From: an uncultured Prevotellaceae bacterium | GTDB taxonomy: Bacteria; Bacteroidota; Bacteroidia; Bacteroidales; Muribaculaceae | Assembly (NCBI GenBank): GCA_900316835.1 | Contig: ONEL01000013.1 | Span: 1 to 64,000, forward strand | DNA: 64,000 nt | Reading direction: 5' to 3' | In this document: positions 6,628 to 14,442 of the stretch, one piece after another | Layout of the letters: the number at the start of each line of letters is the position of its first letter | Position numbering within the stretch: position 1 is the stretch's first letter | Translations under genes and position numbers: made by a program | Notes under the pieces: model-generated | What the model was told of the DNA's origin: nothing | The model's database searches: none | Seen by the model: the letters and a program-made list of their open reading frames with translations, nothing else

Positions 6628-8997
6628 ATGGCTAAAGAAATAATAAATAGTTTTCAGCTTCAGATAGCTTCGAGTGTGGCTATAAATCGCGCGCTCGATA
6701 ATCGCGCGCCCTTCCTCATTCCTGAACACATGATGATAAGCATTCTTTATCTTAACACTGTTACGGAAGCTGTGGAGGAGGAGGGCATTGATGTGGAGGA
6801 AATAATTAAACCACTACTTGACTATATAAAAACCATCGACCCTGTTCCACACAATGAGCACTACAAGCTTGAGGTGTCTTTCCAGTTCCAGGAGATGATT
6901 ATGCGGGCTATTGCTAAAATGCAAGCCTCAGGAGCACTTGAACTGGAGGTGACTCATGTGCTCATGGCAATTCTTGACTTGAAGGATTCGCTTGCGGCTA
7001 ATGTGCTAAAGCATTATTGTAAACATTATCCCGATCTGATGAGCACTATCATTAGTCATGTAGAAGAGCACTCAGTCAATTTCCCCGTCAAGGGAAAGGA
7101 CTTGCTGCCTGGTGGACTCGTTGTGCAAGAACATGGCAATGTGACTGTCGACACCAGCGACCACGGGATGTTTGCCCCCTTTGATAATGATGACTTTGAA
7201 GATGGTGAGTCGCGCGACGAGATGGACGATATGTTTGGGGCGCCACAAGATGAGGCTACCTTCGACATTGGAGCTTTTGTCACGTGTGTCAATGACCACA
7301 TCAACGACCATAATCCACTCATAGGGCGAGAGCAAGAGCTGGAACGAACCATCCACGTGCTGTGCCGCAAGGACAAGAACAACCCCCTGCATGTGGGAGA
7401 GCCTGGAGTGGGAAAGACGGCACTAGTCTATGGCCTAGCAAAGCGCATTGAAGATGGCAAGGTGCCTGATGAACTGAAAGGTTGCAAAATCTACCAGATT
7501 GACATGGCGGCGATGCTCGCCGGCACACAATATCGTGGCGACTTTGAGAAAAGGGTGAAACGCACCATGGACCAACTCTCAAAGCTTGAGAGAGCTATTG
7601 TCTACATCGACGAGATTCATAGCATTGTGGGGGCTGGTGCCACTGGCGATAGCGCTATGGATGCCTCTAACATGCTCAAGCCTTATCTCGAAGGTGGCAA
7701 GCTGCGCTTCATTGGGTCTACCACCTACGAGGAATTTAACCGGCAACTCTCACGCAGCAAGGGCATCGTGCGTCGCTTCCAGCAGATAGACATTCTGGAG
7801 CCTAGCGTGGAGGAGACGATAGAGATAATTAACGGCCTGAAAGGGAGTTATGAGCGATTCCATAAAGTGAAATATGCTCCTGCAGCCATCGACTATGCAG
7901 TGCGCTCTAGCGCCAAGCACATCACGGGGCGCTTCTTGCCCGACAAAGCCATCGACCTCATTGACGAGGCTGGAGCTTACCGCCACATTCATCCCACTAG
8001 CAAAAAGCAACAGACGGTTGACCGGGCTCTAATTGACGATGTGCTCAAGAAGGTGATGAAAATCAATGCCGTAGCAATGAAGGAAGACAGCAATGCCAGT
8101 CTCAAGACACTGGAGCGACGCATCAAGGCACGCATCTACGGTCAGGACCAGGCGGTGCGCGAGGTGGTGGAAGCGGTGCAGATGTCGAAGGCTGGGCTCA
8201 TCGACGACAACAAGCCACTGGCATCGTTGCTCTTTGTGGGACCCACAGGAGTGGGAAAAACCGAGGTGGCGCGTGTGCTGGCGCAAGAGCTGGGGGTGGA
8301 ACTGGTGCGATTTGACATGAGCGAGTACACCGAGAAGCACACCGTGGCTAAGCTCATTGGCTCTCCTGCCGGCTATGTGGGCTATGAGGACGGTGGCCTG
8401 CTCACCGATGCCATTAGGCGCACCCCCAACTGTGTGCTACTGCTTGATGAGATAGAAAAAGCACATGAGGATATTTATAACATCTTGTTGCAGGTAATGG
8501 ACTATGCCAGCCTTGCCGACAACAAGGGTCGCCGAGCCGACTTCCGCAACGTGGTGCTCATTATGACTAGTAATGCTGGTGCCCAATATGCGGGCAAGAG
8601 CGTGGGATTTGACAACCGAGGAAGCCGTGGTGGCGACATGCTCAAGCAAGTGAAGAAAACGTTTAAACCTGAGTTTATAAACCGCTTGAGTTCCACTGTG
8701 GTGTTTAACGACATGGACCGCACGATGGCTGGCATGATTCTCGACAAGAAAATGCGAGACTTGCAAGAGAAACTTGTGGCTAAGCGAGTGACTTTGCAGC
8801 TCGGCAACGAGGCGCGGGAGCTGTTGTTAAACGAGGGGTTCACCGCCGAGTATGGTGCTCGTGAGCTCGATCGTGTGTTGCATCACAGGCTCAAGACGTT
8901 GCTTGTGCGCGAAATCCTTTTTGGCAAGTTGCGTCGTGGCGGCACAGCATTCATCACTGCCAAAGCTGGAAATATAGAAATTGATATAAAGAAATAA
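6628..8997 (+). CDS. clpA: ClpA, ATP-dependent unfoldase of ClpAP
   Basis: The 789-residue protein has the ClpA order: an N-terminal adaptor-binding domain (about 1-145), an acidic linker, then two AAA modules. Walker A motifs are GEPGVGKT (about 257-264) and GPTGVGKT (about 538-545), with Walker B acidic residues in YIDEIH and LLDEIE. It has no ClpB-type coiled-coil middle domain. The loop GKSVGF near 655 corresponds to the IGL/IGF tripeptide that docks on ClpP, so it should feed the protease and not act as a disaggregase. clpP is not in the window. Co-location with clpS and aat supports an N-degron role. Confidence 0.92.
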   Translation: MAKEIINSFQLQIASSVAINRALDNRAPFLIPEHMMISILYLNTVTEAVEEEGIDVEEIIKPLLDYIKTIDPVPHNEHYKLEVSFQFQEMIMRAIAKMQASGALELEVTHVLMAILDLKDSLAANVLKHYCKHYPDLMSTIISHVEEHSVNFPVKGKDLLPGGLVVQEHGNVTVDTSDHGMFAPFDNDDFEDGESRDEMDDMFGAPQDEATFDIGAFVTCVNDHINDHNPLIGREQELERTIHVLCRKDKNNPLHVGEPGVGKTALVYGLAKRIEDGKVPDELKGCKIYQIDMAAMLAGTQYRGDFEKRVKRTMDQLSKLERAIVYIDEIHSIVGAGATGDSAMDASNMLKPYLEGGKLRFIGSTTYEEFNRQLSRSKGIVRRFQQIDILEPSVEETIEIINGLKGSYERFHKVKYAPAAIDYAVRSSAKHITGRFLPDKAIDLIDEAGAYRHIHPTSKKQQTVDRALIDDVLKKVMKINAVAMKEDSNASLKTLERRIKARIYGQDQAVREVVEAVQMSKAGLIDDNKPLASLLFVGPTGVGKTEVARVLAQELGVELVRFDMSEYTEKHTVAKLIGSPAGYVGYEDGGLLTDAIRRTPNCVLLLDEIEKAHEDIYNILLQVMDYASLADNKGRRADFRNVVLIMTSNAGAQYAGKSVGFDNRGSRGGDMLKQVKKTFKPEFINRLSSTVVFNDMDRTMAGMILDKKMRDLQEKLVAKRVTLQLGNEARELLLNEGFTAEYGARELDRVLHHRLKTLLVREILFGKLRRGGTAFITAKAGNIEIDIKK

Positions 8998-9035
8998 GTA
9001 ATATTGTGATTGGGCACACGTTAATTTAGAAACCT

Positions 9036-9731
9036 GTGGTTTGCTTGCTTGACTATAATATTTCATTCCCGCATCCCGAGTTACCCATCTTCGACGGTAA
9101 TGACGGTGAGATTGCGCAAGGCGGTGACTTGAGCGCAAGGCGCTTGTTGCTAGCCTACCGGCATGGCATTTTCCCTTGGTTCCCTTATTATTATTCCGAT
9201 ATTCTGTGGTATGCTCCCAGGCAACGATGTGTCATTTTCCCCAGCCAGGTGCATGTGAGCCATTCCATGCGCACTCTCATGAACAAGCGACTTTATCGAG
9301 TGACGTTCAACACCGCTTTCGACCGCGTGATTAAGGCTTGTGCCACAGCCGATGCCCGCAATCAAGAAGTGGGGGCTTGGCTAGGAGAAGAAATGATAGA
9401 GGCCTACTGCCACTTGCATCGCTTGGGGCATGCGCGCAGTGTGGAAGTGTGGCGAGATAACAACTTGGTGGGGGGACTTTACGGTGTGCTCACGGGTGCA
9501 GGATTTGTGGGTGAAAGCATGTTCTCCTATGAACCTAACACTAGCAAACTGGCGCTCATTGCTCTTGCGAGAAAAATGCAGGAACGAGGAATGGTATTAA
9601 TTGATTGTCAAATTCCCACGCCTCACCTCATGAGCATGGGGGCTGAGATGATTACCTATAAGCACTACATCACTGCCCTCCACGGGCCCACTGCCTATCA
9701 CACCTGGCAAGAGATGCCTTTATTATATTAA
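9036..9731 (+). CDS. aat: Leucyl/phenylalanyl-tRNA-protein transferase
   Basis: The 231-residue protein carries the family landmarks LWYAPRQRCV near the N-terminus and GVLTGAGFVGESMFS in the catalytic core. It transfers Leu or Phe from aminoacyl-tRNA to proteins with N-terminal Lys or Arg, creating ClpS-recognised degrons. The start is a GTG at 9036; no better ATG precedes the conserved FPHPELA-like region (here FPHPELPIFD). It lies 38 nt downstream of clpA in the same direction, so it is probably the third gene of the operon. Together with clpS and clpA it supplies the writer, reader and unfoldase of the bacterial N-degron pathway. Confidence 0.92.
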   Translation: MVCLLDYNISFPHPELPIFDGNDGEIAQGGDLSARRLLLAYRHGIFPWFPYYYSDILWYAPRQRCVIFPSQVHVSHSMRTLMNKRLYRVTFNTAFDRVIKACATADARNQEVGAWLGEEMIEAYCHLHRLGHARSVEVWRDNNLVGGLYGVLTGAGFVGESMFSYEPNTSKLALIALARKMQERGMVLIDCQIPTPHLMSMGAEMITYKHYITALHGPTAYHTWQEMPLLY

Positions 9732-9805
9732 GAAATGATGTGGCATAGAGAAGGGGACTACACCTTATTTCTCTACATTTGGCAACTCTATCAAGGATAT
9801 TCCCA

Positions 9806-10232
9806 CCGAGCTTGCGAGGTTTTTTGGCACCGCCAGGTGTGGCTTTTTGAATAGATGAAGTATCAAAAGGACAATAGCTCATGGTAATTATCAAAAAGTT
9901 GCGAACTATATTCGTCAAAAAGCCTGCTGACGCAGGAAATATATTATAATCCCGAGCTTGCGAGGCTATTTGGCACCGCCAGGTGTGGCTTTTTGGATAG
10001 ATGAAGTATCAAAGGGGCAATAGCTCATGGTTATTATCAAAAAGTTGCGAACTATGTTTGTCAAAAAGCCTGCTGACGCAGGAAATATATTATAATCCCG
10101 AGCTTGCGAGGCTATTTGGCACCGCTAGGTGTGGCTTTTTGAATAGATGAAGTATCAAAAGGGCAATAGCTCATGGTTATTATCAAAAAGTTGCGAACTA
10201 TATTCGTCAAAAAGCCTGCTGACGCAGGAAAT
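9806..10232. repeat. 146-bp tandem repeat, 2.9 copies, non-coding
   Basis: Copies start at 9806, 9952 and 10098, an exact period of 146 bp; the third ends at 10232. The copies differ by only a few substitutions, and copies 2 and 3 share several that copy 1 lacks. Each unit contains two short hairpins, CACC/GGTG near its start and CCTGC/GCAGG near its end. Because 146 is not a multiple of three, no protein repeat can run through all copies. It fills the space between the convergent aat and the secreted-protein gene. I see no gene in 9732-9805. Confidence 0.9.
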
Positions 10233-10260
10233 TTTTTTCGTCGAACTCACGTTAGGTTAT

Positions 10261-10293
10261 AAAAAAAATCACCCCACAGGTGGGGTGATTTTT
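10261..10293. terminator. Bidirectional terminator between convergent genes
   Basis: An 8-bp G/C-rich stem (10269-10276 and 10281-10288, arm TCACCCCA, loop CAGG) is flanked by an A-run on the left and a T-run on the right. It can therefore end both the plus-strand aat unit and the minus-strand gene ending at 10317. Confidence 0.85.
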
Positions 10294-10316
10294 GAGATTT
10301 TTTAGCTAAGTGTTAA

Positions 10317-11063
10317 TTACTTAACAACTTTGGTAGTAGACTTGCTGCCATCCTCATAGGTCTTAACCATGATGTTAACACCGTTGAATGGAGTAGCGCT
10401 CTCAATACCTTGCAGGTTGAAGTACTTTACGCTAGCTACGTTCTTAGAAGTCTCAACAACGTTGATTGCACTTACAATGCCATCAGCCTTGGTTACGTTG
10501 ATAAGAACATCTTCCTCAAATGCGGGGTAACCTTTTGCTGAGGTGTCACCAAAGTTAGAGTTCTTGTACTGACTGTCAACACGAGCAATAGTAACCGACT
10601 CACCATCGGGAACTGCAGTAAGGTCCATCATAAAGAAACCAAGGGTACCATCGGTTGCTGGGTAAGTTTGAACATCGGCAGTGATGAAGTTGGTAAGAAT
10701 AACCAACATACCATCCTTAACGTTACTTTGGCATGCAGCATAGTCTGCAAGATATGCTTCACGATCCTCGTCAGTAGCCTCACCTGGCATCAAGTTTGCA
10801 AGAACATAAGCACCATTGTAGTCAACGTAATACTTCTTCAAACCAGAACCCATCTTAACGAACTGTGCACCATTCTCTGGCAAAATACCTAACTGAATAG
10901 TGTTCAGGTCCTCATTGCTGTTCAAGATGTTAACATCAATCTGAGTTTGAGCGGCATCTTGATTTCTTGCTACTTTGAACTCAGCCTTAGTGTTACCCTC
11001 GGTGAAAGCGAAAGCGCTAACACCTACCAAAGCAGCTGCAAAAAGAGTAAATAATTTTTTCAT
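10317..11063 (-). CDS. Secreted protein with T9SS-like C-terminus, probably abundant
   Basis: The 248-residue product has a signal peptide (about 1-20, SAFAF) and an Ala/Thr/Val-rich beta-type body; the region around GFFMMDLTAVPDGESVTI recalls cohesin-like folds, though I would not name it. It ends VKYFNLQGIES, then GVNIMVKTYEDGSK and TTKVVK, the 'YFNLQG......GV.I' pattern of T9SS-type sorting segments. Codon choice is narrow, with frequent AAC, GTT and GGT, unlike its neighbours; this is typical of a highly expressed gene. The promoter at 11181-11213 implies a 5' leader of about 110 nt. Function unknown. Confidence 0.7.
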   Translation of the reverse strand: MKKLFTLFAAALVGVSAFAFTEGNTKAEFKVARNQDAAQTQIDVNILNSNEDLNTIQLGILPENGAQFVKMGSGLKKYYVDYNGAYVLANLMPGEATDEDREAYLADYAACQSNVKDGMLVILTNFITADVQTYPATDGTLGFFMMDLTAVPDGESVTIARVDSQYKNSNFGDTSAKGYPAFEEDVLINVTKADGIVSAINVVETSKNVASVKYFNLQGIESATPFNGVNIMVKTYEDGSKSTTKVVK

Positions 11064-11180
11064 TTTAAAATGATTTAATAGTTAAAATTTTAATTATTAT
11101 TTATTAGTCACGTCTTTCAATTATTAGAAATGAGTTCCATAAGGCGGGTGCATAATTCGCCCCTTTCTATAGAATTCAAT

Positions 11181-11213
11181 GCAAAATAAGTAAAAGTTTT
11201 TCTATTGACCAAA
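11181..11213 (-). promoter_or_regulatory. Promoter of the secreted-protein gene
   Basis: On the minus strand a TTTG (-33, 11210-11213) is followed after 21 bp by TATTTTGC (11181-11188), a near match to the -7 consensus that is one T short. It would give a long, A/T-rich leader before the ATG at 11063. Confidence 0.5.
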
Positions 11214-11283
11214 CAATTTTGTAAAAAAAATAACAAAAAAAGATTTTTTTTATTTAAGTATTTGTGTTATAAGATTTTTAAAC

Positions 11284-11581
11284 CACTCCTAGCGGAGTGA
11301 AAATTAAAGAGCCACGGGCTCTAAAATTATTGTTTGTGCTACGCACTAAAATTAATTGCTCCTTCGTCGCTAAAATATTAATAAATAAGGGAATTTTAGC
11401 GCTTTAGTGCCTTATTAATTTTAGCACACAGTGCTTTAATTTTCATGCGCTTAGCGCATGGCAATGCACAGAGCATCGTTGTTTTCCACTCCTTGCGGAG
11501 TGAAAATTAAAGAGCCACAGGGCTCTAAAATTAAAATTTGTGCTTCGCACTAAAATTAAGAGCTCCTTCGTCGCTAAAATA
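11284..11581. repeat. Mosaic of short hairpins joined by AAAATTA spacers
   Basis: Three modules lie in a row: Y1 (11284-11377), X1 (11393-11492) and Y2 (11487-11581). Y modules contain CACTCC/GGAGTG, AGAGCC/GGCTCT and GTGC/GCAC hairpins, each followed by AAAATTA, and end with GCTCCTTCGTCGCTAAAAT. Module X contains AGCGC, GCAC/GTGC and ATGCGC/GCGCAT hairpins. Y1 and Y2 are closely similar, with loop bases changing while stems are kept. There is no open reading frame of note. This fills the gap between the secreted-protein leader and the nuclease-like gene. Confidence 0.85.
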
Positions 11582-11586
11582 ATATT

Positions 11587-12012
11587 TTACATCAATGTTA
11601 TTTTCTCAATCATATTAGTTTTCGTATCTAATTCATACCATTCTGAATATAAACTGCTCATGCCAAAATTGATTAACATACCATAGGTTATATGAGTCAA
11701 TCTCATGTAGTTCATTAATTGATGTCTGTGCTCTGAAATAACTTGTTTAGTTGCTTTAAGTTCAAGTATTATATTGTTGTCCACAAGAAGGTCAATCCTA
11801 TAGTACTCATCAAGCTTAGTGTCGTCCCAATACATGGGAATTAAAACTTGTTTTTCAACCTTGTGCCCTTTTTCTTTTAATAGAAATCTCAAAGCTGCTG
11901 AATATGCTGACTCAAGTAAGCCTGGTTTAAACTTCCTGTGAACAAGCATTGCTTCACCTGTTATTTCACGGAAAAAGTTATATTTCTTATTATGCTCGTC
12001 AATTAGGTTCAT
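11587..12012 (-). CDS. GxxExxY protein, PD-(D/E)XK nuclease-like
   Basis: The 141-residue product shows the family signature GLLESAY (31-37) and the nuclease-core pattern Asp74...Glu84-Leu-Lys86 in YRIDLLVDNN followed by IILELKA. Family members are small, stand-alone members of the PD-(D/E)XK superfamily with no established substrate; they are common in Bacteroidota and environmental genomes. It is A/T-richer than its neighbours and enclosed between near-identical copies of the 100-bp X repeat (11393-11492 and 12035-12134), which suggests it came in, or moved, as a unit. No toxin, antitoxin or methylase partner is present. Confidence 0.8.
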   Translation of the reverse strand: MNLIDEHNKKYNFFREITGEAMLVHRKFKPGLLESAYSAALRFLLKEKGHKVEKQVLIPMYWDDTKLDEYYRIDLLVDNNIILELKATKQVISEHRHQLMNYMRLTHITYGMLINFGMSSLYSEWYELDTKTNMIEKITLM

Positions 12013-12034
12013 AATCTGTAAGTCTTAGATGGTA

Positions 12035-12134
12035 ATTTTAGCGCTTTAGCGCCTTTTTAATTTTAGCACGCAGTGCTTTAATTTTCATGCGCTTAGCGCA
12101 TGGCAACGCACTGAGCATCGTTGTTTTCCACTCC
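12035..12134. repeat. Second copy of the 100-bp X hairpin module
   Basis: This copy aligns base for base with 11393-11492 with five differences in 100 and no indels. Two changes fall in stems or loops of the AGCGC and GCAC hairpins, and the rest are scattered. It is in the same orientation as the first copy and lies immediately upstream of the nuclease-like gene, which the two copies enclose. Confidence 0.88.
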
Positions 12135-12149
12135 TGAGGGGGGGGAGGG

Positions 12150-13064
12150 CTATAGTTTCACCATCTTCATGAAATTGTCGGGGGCGGGGGAGGTGAAGGT
12201 TACAACTTTCTGGGTGATGGGGTGCACGAGGCTCAGGTGGGTGGCATGAAGGGCAATGCGGTTGATGGGACTGGGGTGCCCGCCATACTTGCGGTCCCCG
12301 CTCACGGGATTGCCAAGGTCGTGCATGTGCACTCTAATCTGGTTCTTGCGGCCAGTCTTGAGCTGTAGTTCCACCATGGCGAATTTGCGCCCTTGCTCAA
12401 TGACCCGATAGTGGGTAACGGCAAGTCGACCAGCTTTCTGATCGGAGGTGGAATACATCTCAAATGTCTCTTCGTTCTCGGCTAGGAAACTCTTGACTGT
12501 GCCTTGCGCTTGCTGCATTTTGCCCTCAACCACAGCTACATACTTGCGCTCAACAACCATGTTGTTCCAGTTGTTGAGTAGCCGGTCGCGCGCTTGCTTG
12601 GTGCGGGTGAGTAGCATCAGTCCCGAGGTGTCGCGGTCGAGGCGGTGCACAACGTAGACAGCAGCCTTGTCGCTAAAGCCGCGGGCATACTTGCGCACAA
12701 TGCTAAACACGGTGTCGTCGCTGGGGCGCCCGGCGGCAGTAGAGAGCACGCCATATCCCTTGTCGACGACGATGATGTCGTTATCCTCGTAGACGAGCTT
12801 CACGCGTGGATGACTAAACACCTGGAATGAGCGGTCGAAGTTCACCCATAGCTCATCGCCGGCGGTGACGGGGTGGTCAAACTGTGTGTGAGGCACGCCA
12901 TTTATCGCGAGCTGGTTGTGGCGCAATAATGACTTTAGTTTGGTGGGCTTGTGGTGAGGCAATACTTGTGCTGCCGCGGCAAGTAGCGTGGTGTCCTCGT
13001 TGATAGTAAATCGTGCCACATTGTCGGTAGCGGGTCCTCGGCGAGTTTCTTTTTTAGGTTTCAT
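12150..13064 (-). CDS. RluA-family pseudouridine synthase
   Basis: The 304-residue protein has an S4-like RNA-binding region (about 18-80) and the catalytic domain with HRLDRDTSG at 140-148; Asp143 is the catalytic aspartate. Downstream landmarks LKTGRKNQIRVHM and NRIALHA fit the RluA/RluC/RluD group, which isomerises uridines in rRNA or tRNA. The exact target cannot be told from sequence alone. It is transcribed alone; the X repeat follows it on the 3' side and a duplicated hairpin block precedes it. Confidence 0.88.
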   Translation of the reverse strand: MKPKKETRRGPATDNVARFTINEDTTLLAAAAQVLPHHKPTKLKSLLRHNQLAINGVPHTQFDHPVTAGDELWVNFDRSFQVFSHPRVKLVYEDNDIIVVDKGYGVLSTAAGRPSDDTVFSIVRKYARGFSDKAAVYVVHRLDRDTSGLMLLTRTKQARDRLLNNWNNMVVERKYVAVVEGKMQQAQGTVKSFLAENEETFEMYSTSDQKAGRLAVTHYRVIEQGRKFAMVELQLKTGRKNQIRVHMHDLGNPVSGDRKYGGHPSPINRIALHATHLSLVHPITQKVVTFTSPAPDNFMKMVKL

Positions 13065-13079
13065 AGTTTACTATATTTT

Positions 13080-13214
13080 GCGCCACCCTGCCGGGTGGAA
13101 ATTATATAAATCAATTTTCATGCGCGCATGGCAAAGTATTCAGTGTTAACTGACAAGTTGCCTGCCTAGTCTTCGGCGCCACCCGGCAGGGTGGAAATTA
13201 TTTAAATCAATTTT
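13080..13214. repeat. Tandem duplication (period 96 bp) carrying a CCACC/GGGTGG hairpin
   Basis: A 39-bp block at 13080-13118 recurs at 13176-13214 with four differences; two of them are reciprocal changes in the stem interior (CTGCC versus GGCAG). In the first unit a 12-bp palindrome (CATGCGCGCATG, 13119-13130) and a 22-bp block starting GCAAAGTATTCAG (13131-13152) follow. The matching second 22-bp block lies at 13416-13437, separated by the 201-bp element at 13215-13415. Confidence 0.85.
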
Positions 13215-13415
13215 GAGGCTGTTGCAAAAGTGTGATAAAAGGTGTAGCTCCCCCTCTAAGATAGAGGGGGTTGGGGGGAGTATGAACACACCAGCCTTGC
13301 CTTATTCTTCTGATTAACAACATCTTGTGTGTCATCATACTCCTCCGCCCTTCGGGCACCTCCTCTATCTTAGAGGAGGAGTTCTCATTAGATTCAGTAG
13401 TTTTGCAATAGCCTC
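13215..13415. mobile_element. 201-bp MITE-like element with GAGGCTRTTGCAAAA ends
   Basis: The ends are GAGGCTGTTGCAAAAGT and, read inward from the right, GAGGCTATTGCAAAACT: 15 of 17 bases identical as terminal inverted repeats. 'GGCTRTTGCAAAA' is a common kind of insertion-sequence end. Inside are two opposed copies of a 'CCTCTAAGATAGAGG ... GGAGTATGA' hairpin block. There is no transposase frame; the 70-codon frame at 13207-13419 is an accident of the repeat. It sits between the halves of a duplicated unit whose other copy lacks it. Confidence 0.75.
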
Positions 13416-13430
13416 GCAAAGTATTCAGTG

Positions 13431-14342
13431 TTAGCTGGAAATTTGTTTCTTGTTTCGTGGATGGTGGGCGAGTATTTCCTGGCGCAGGGTGGAGCGATCT
13501 ATGTGTACATAGATTTGCGTGGTGGCTATGCTCTCGTGCCCTAGCATTTGCTGGATGGCTCGCAGGTTGGCGCCCCCCTCAAGCAGATGTGTGGCAAAGG
13601 AGTGACGCAGCGTGTGTGGACTCACGTTCTTGCGAATTCCTGCCAGCTGGCACAGTTGCTTGACGATGTTGAAAATCATCACTCGTGTGAGGCTGTTGCC
13701 ACGGCGGTTAAGGAAGAGGATGTCCTCGCTGCCACGTTTTACCACTTGGTGGCTGCGCGTCTGCTCCAGGTAAAGGTCGATTTGCCGCAATGCTTCTTGC
13801 GAGATGGGGACGAGGCGTTGCTTGTCGCCCTTGCCCACTACTACTATGTATTCCTCTTGAGCAAAGATTTGCGAAAGTCGCAACTCCACCAGCTCGCTCA
13901 CACGCAACCCGCAGCCGTAGAGCACCTCAATGATGGCGCGGTTGCGCTGCCCCTGTGGGTGGCTCAGGTCGATGCAGGAAATCATCTTGTCGATTTCGGC
14001 AACGGTGAGTACCTCGGGCAGGTGTTGTCCCAAGCGTGGCGCGGGTAGTAACTGTGTGGGGTCGGTGTCGACGAGTCCTTCCAGCTTGAGGAACTTGAAA
14101 AAACTCTTGATGCCCGAGATTATGCGAGCCTGCGAGCGTGGCGAGATGCCCAGGTCGTGCAGGGTGCATAGGAATTGCTCCAGTTGAGATTGGTCAACTG
14201 TTGTTATGTTCTTGCCTATTGAGTCAACAAAGCGTGCCAGGTGATCCACATCGTGGCAGTAGCTCTGGGCCGTGTTGGCCGAGAGTCCTTTCTCAATGCG
14301 CAAGTAAGCATCGTAGCGCTGAATTATTTTCTCGTAGTCCAC
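13431..14342 (-). CDS. xerD: Tyrosine recombinase XerD (chromosome dimer resolution)
   Basis: From the GTG at 14342 the product is 303 residues, the normal Xer length. The catalytic set is complete: Arg147 in GLRVSEL, Lys171 in GKGDKQR, His243 and Arg246 in HTLRHSF, His269 in GHESIATTQ and Tyr278. The N-terminal SAM-like core-binding domain begins YEKIIQRYDAYLRIEKGLS, which fixes the start near 14342. The frame is open upstream to 14417, but that stretch runs through a hairpin and has no family resemblance. Family members act at dif with XerC and FtsK before cell division. It follows secG in the same direction. No dif-like site was searched for beyond eye inspection. Confidence 0.88.
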   Translation of the reverse strand: MDYEKIIQRYDAYLRIEKGLSANTAQSYCHDVDHLARFVDSIGKNITTVDQSQLEQFLCTLHDLGISPRSQARIISGIKSFFKFLKLEGLVDTDPTQLLPAPRLGQHLPEVLTVAEIDKMISCIDLSHPQGQRNRAIIEVLYGCGLRVSELVELRLSQIFAQEEYIVVVGKGDKQRLVPISQEALRQIDLYLEQTRSHQVVKRGSEDILFLNRRGNSLTRVMIFNIVKQLCQLAGIRKNVSPHTLRHSFATHLLEGGANLRAIQQMLGHESIATTQIYVHIDRSTLRQEILAHHPRNKKQISS

Positions 14343-14371
14343 AACACCTTGTTTTTCTTGAATAAGAAAAA

Positions 14372-14398
14372 TGCCATCAAAAAATTTTTTTTGATGAC
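14372..14398 (-). terminator. Hairpin between secG and xerD, possible terminator or attenuator
   Basis: A near-palindrome pairs TGCCATCAAAA with TTTTGATGACA across an A/T centre. It lies about 45 nt past the secG stop and 30 nt before the xerD GTG. It could end most secG transcripts and let some read on into xerD. Confidence 0.5.
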
Positions 14399-14442
14399 AT
14401 GTTTCTTCGAGCCACACAAGCTGGGTGTGACATCAGGTTGTT

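Noticed and set aside
9670..9918. Minus-strand 82-codon frame across the end of aat and the first repeat copy
   Set aside because: It overlaps the aat 3' end and the frame is not kept in the other repeat copies because 146 is not divisible by three.
9806..10232. CRISPR-like array
   Set aside because: The whole 146-bp unit repeats without unique spacers, and no cas gene is near.
13207..13419. 70-codon minus-strand frame inside the 201-bp element
   Set aside because: It spans both inverted arms, is low in complexity and has no start context; an accident of the repeat.
13431..14342. Phage or island integrase
   Set aside because: Length, full Xer motif set and position behind secG fit chromosomal XerD; there is no att duplication or phage gene around it.
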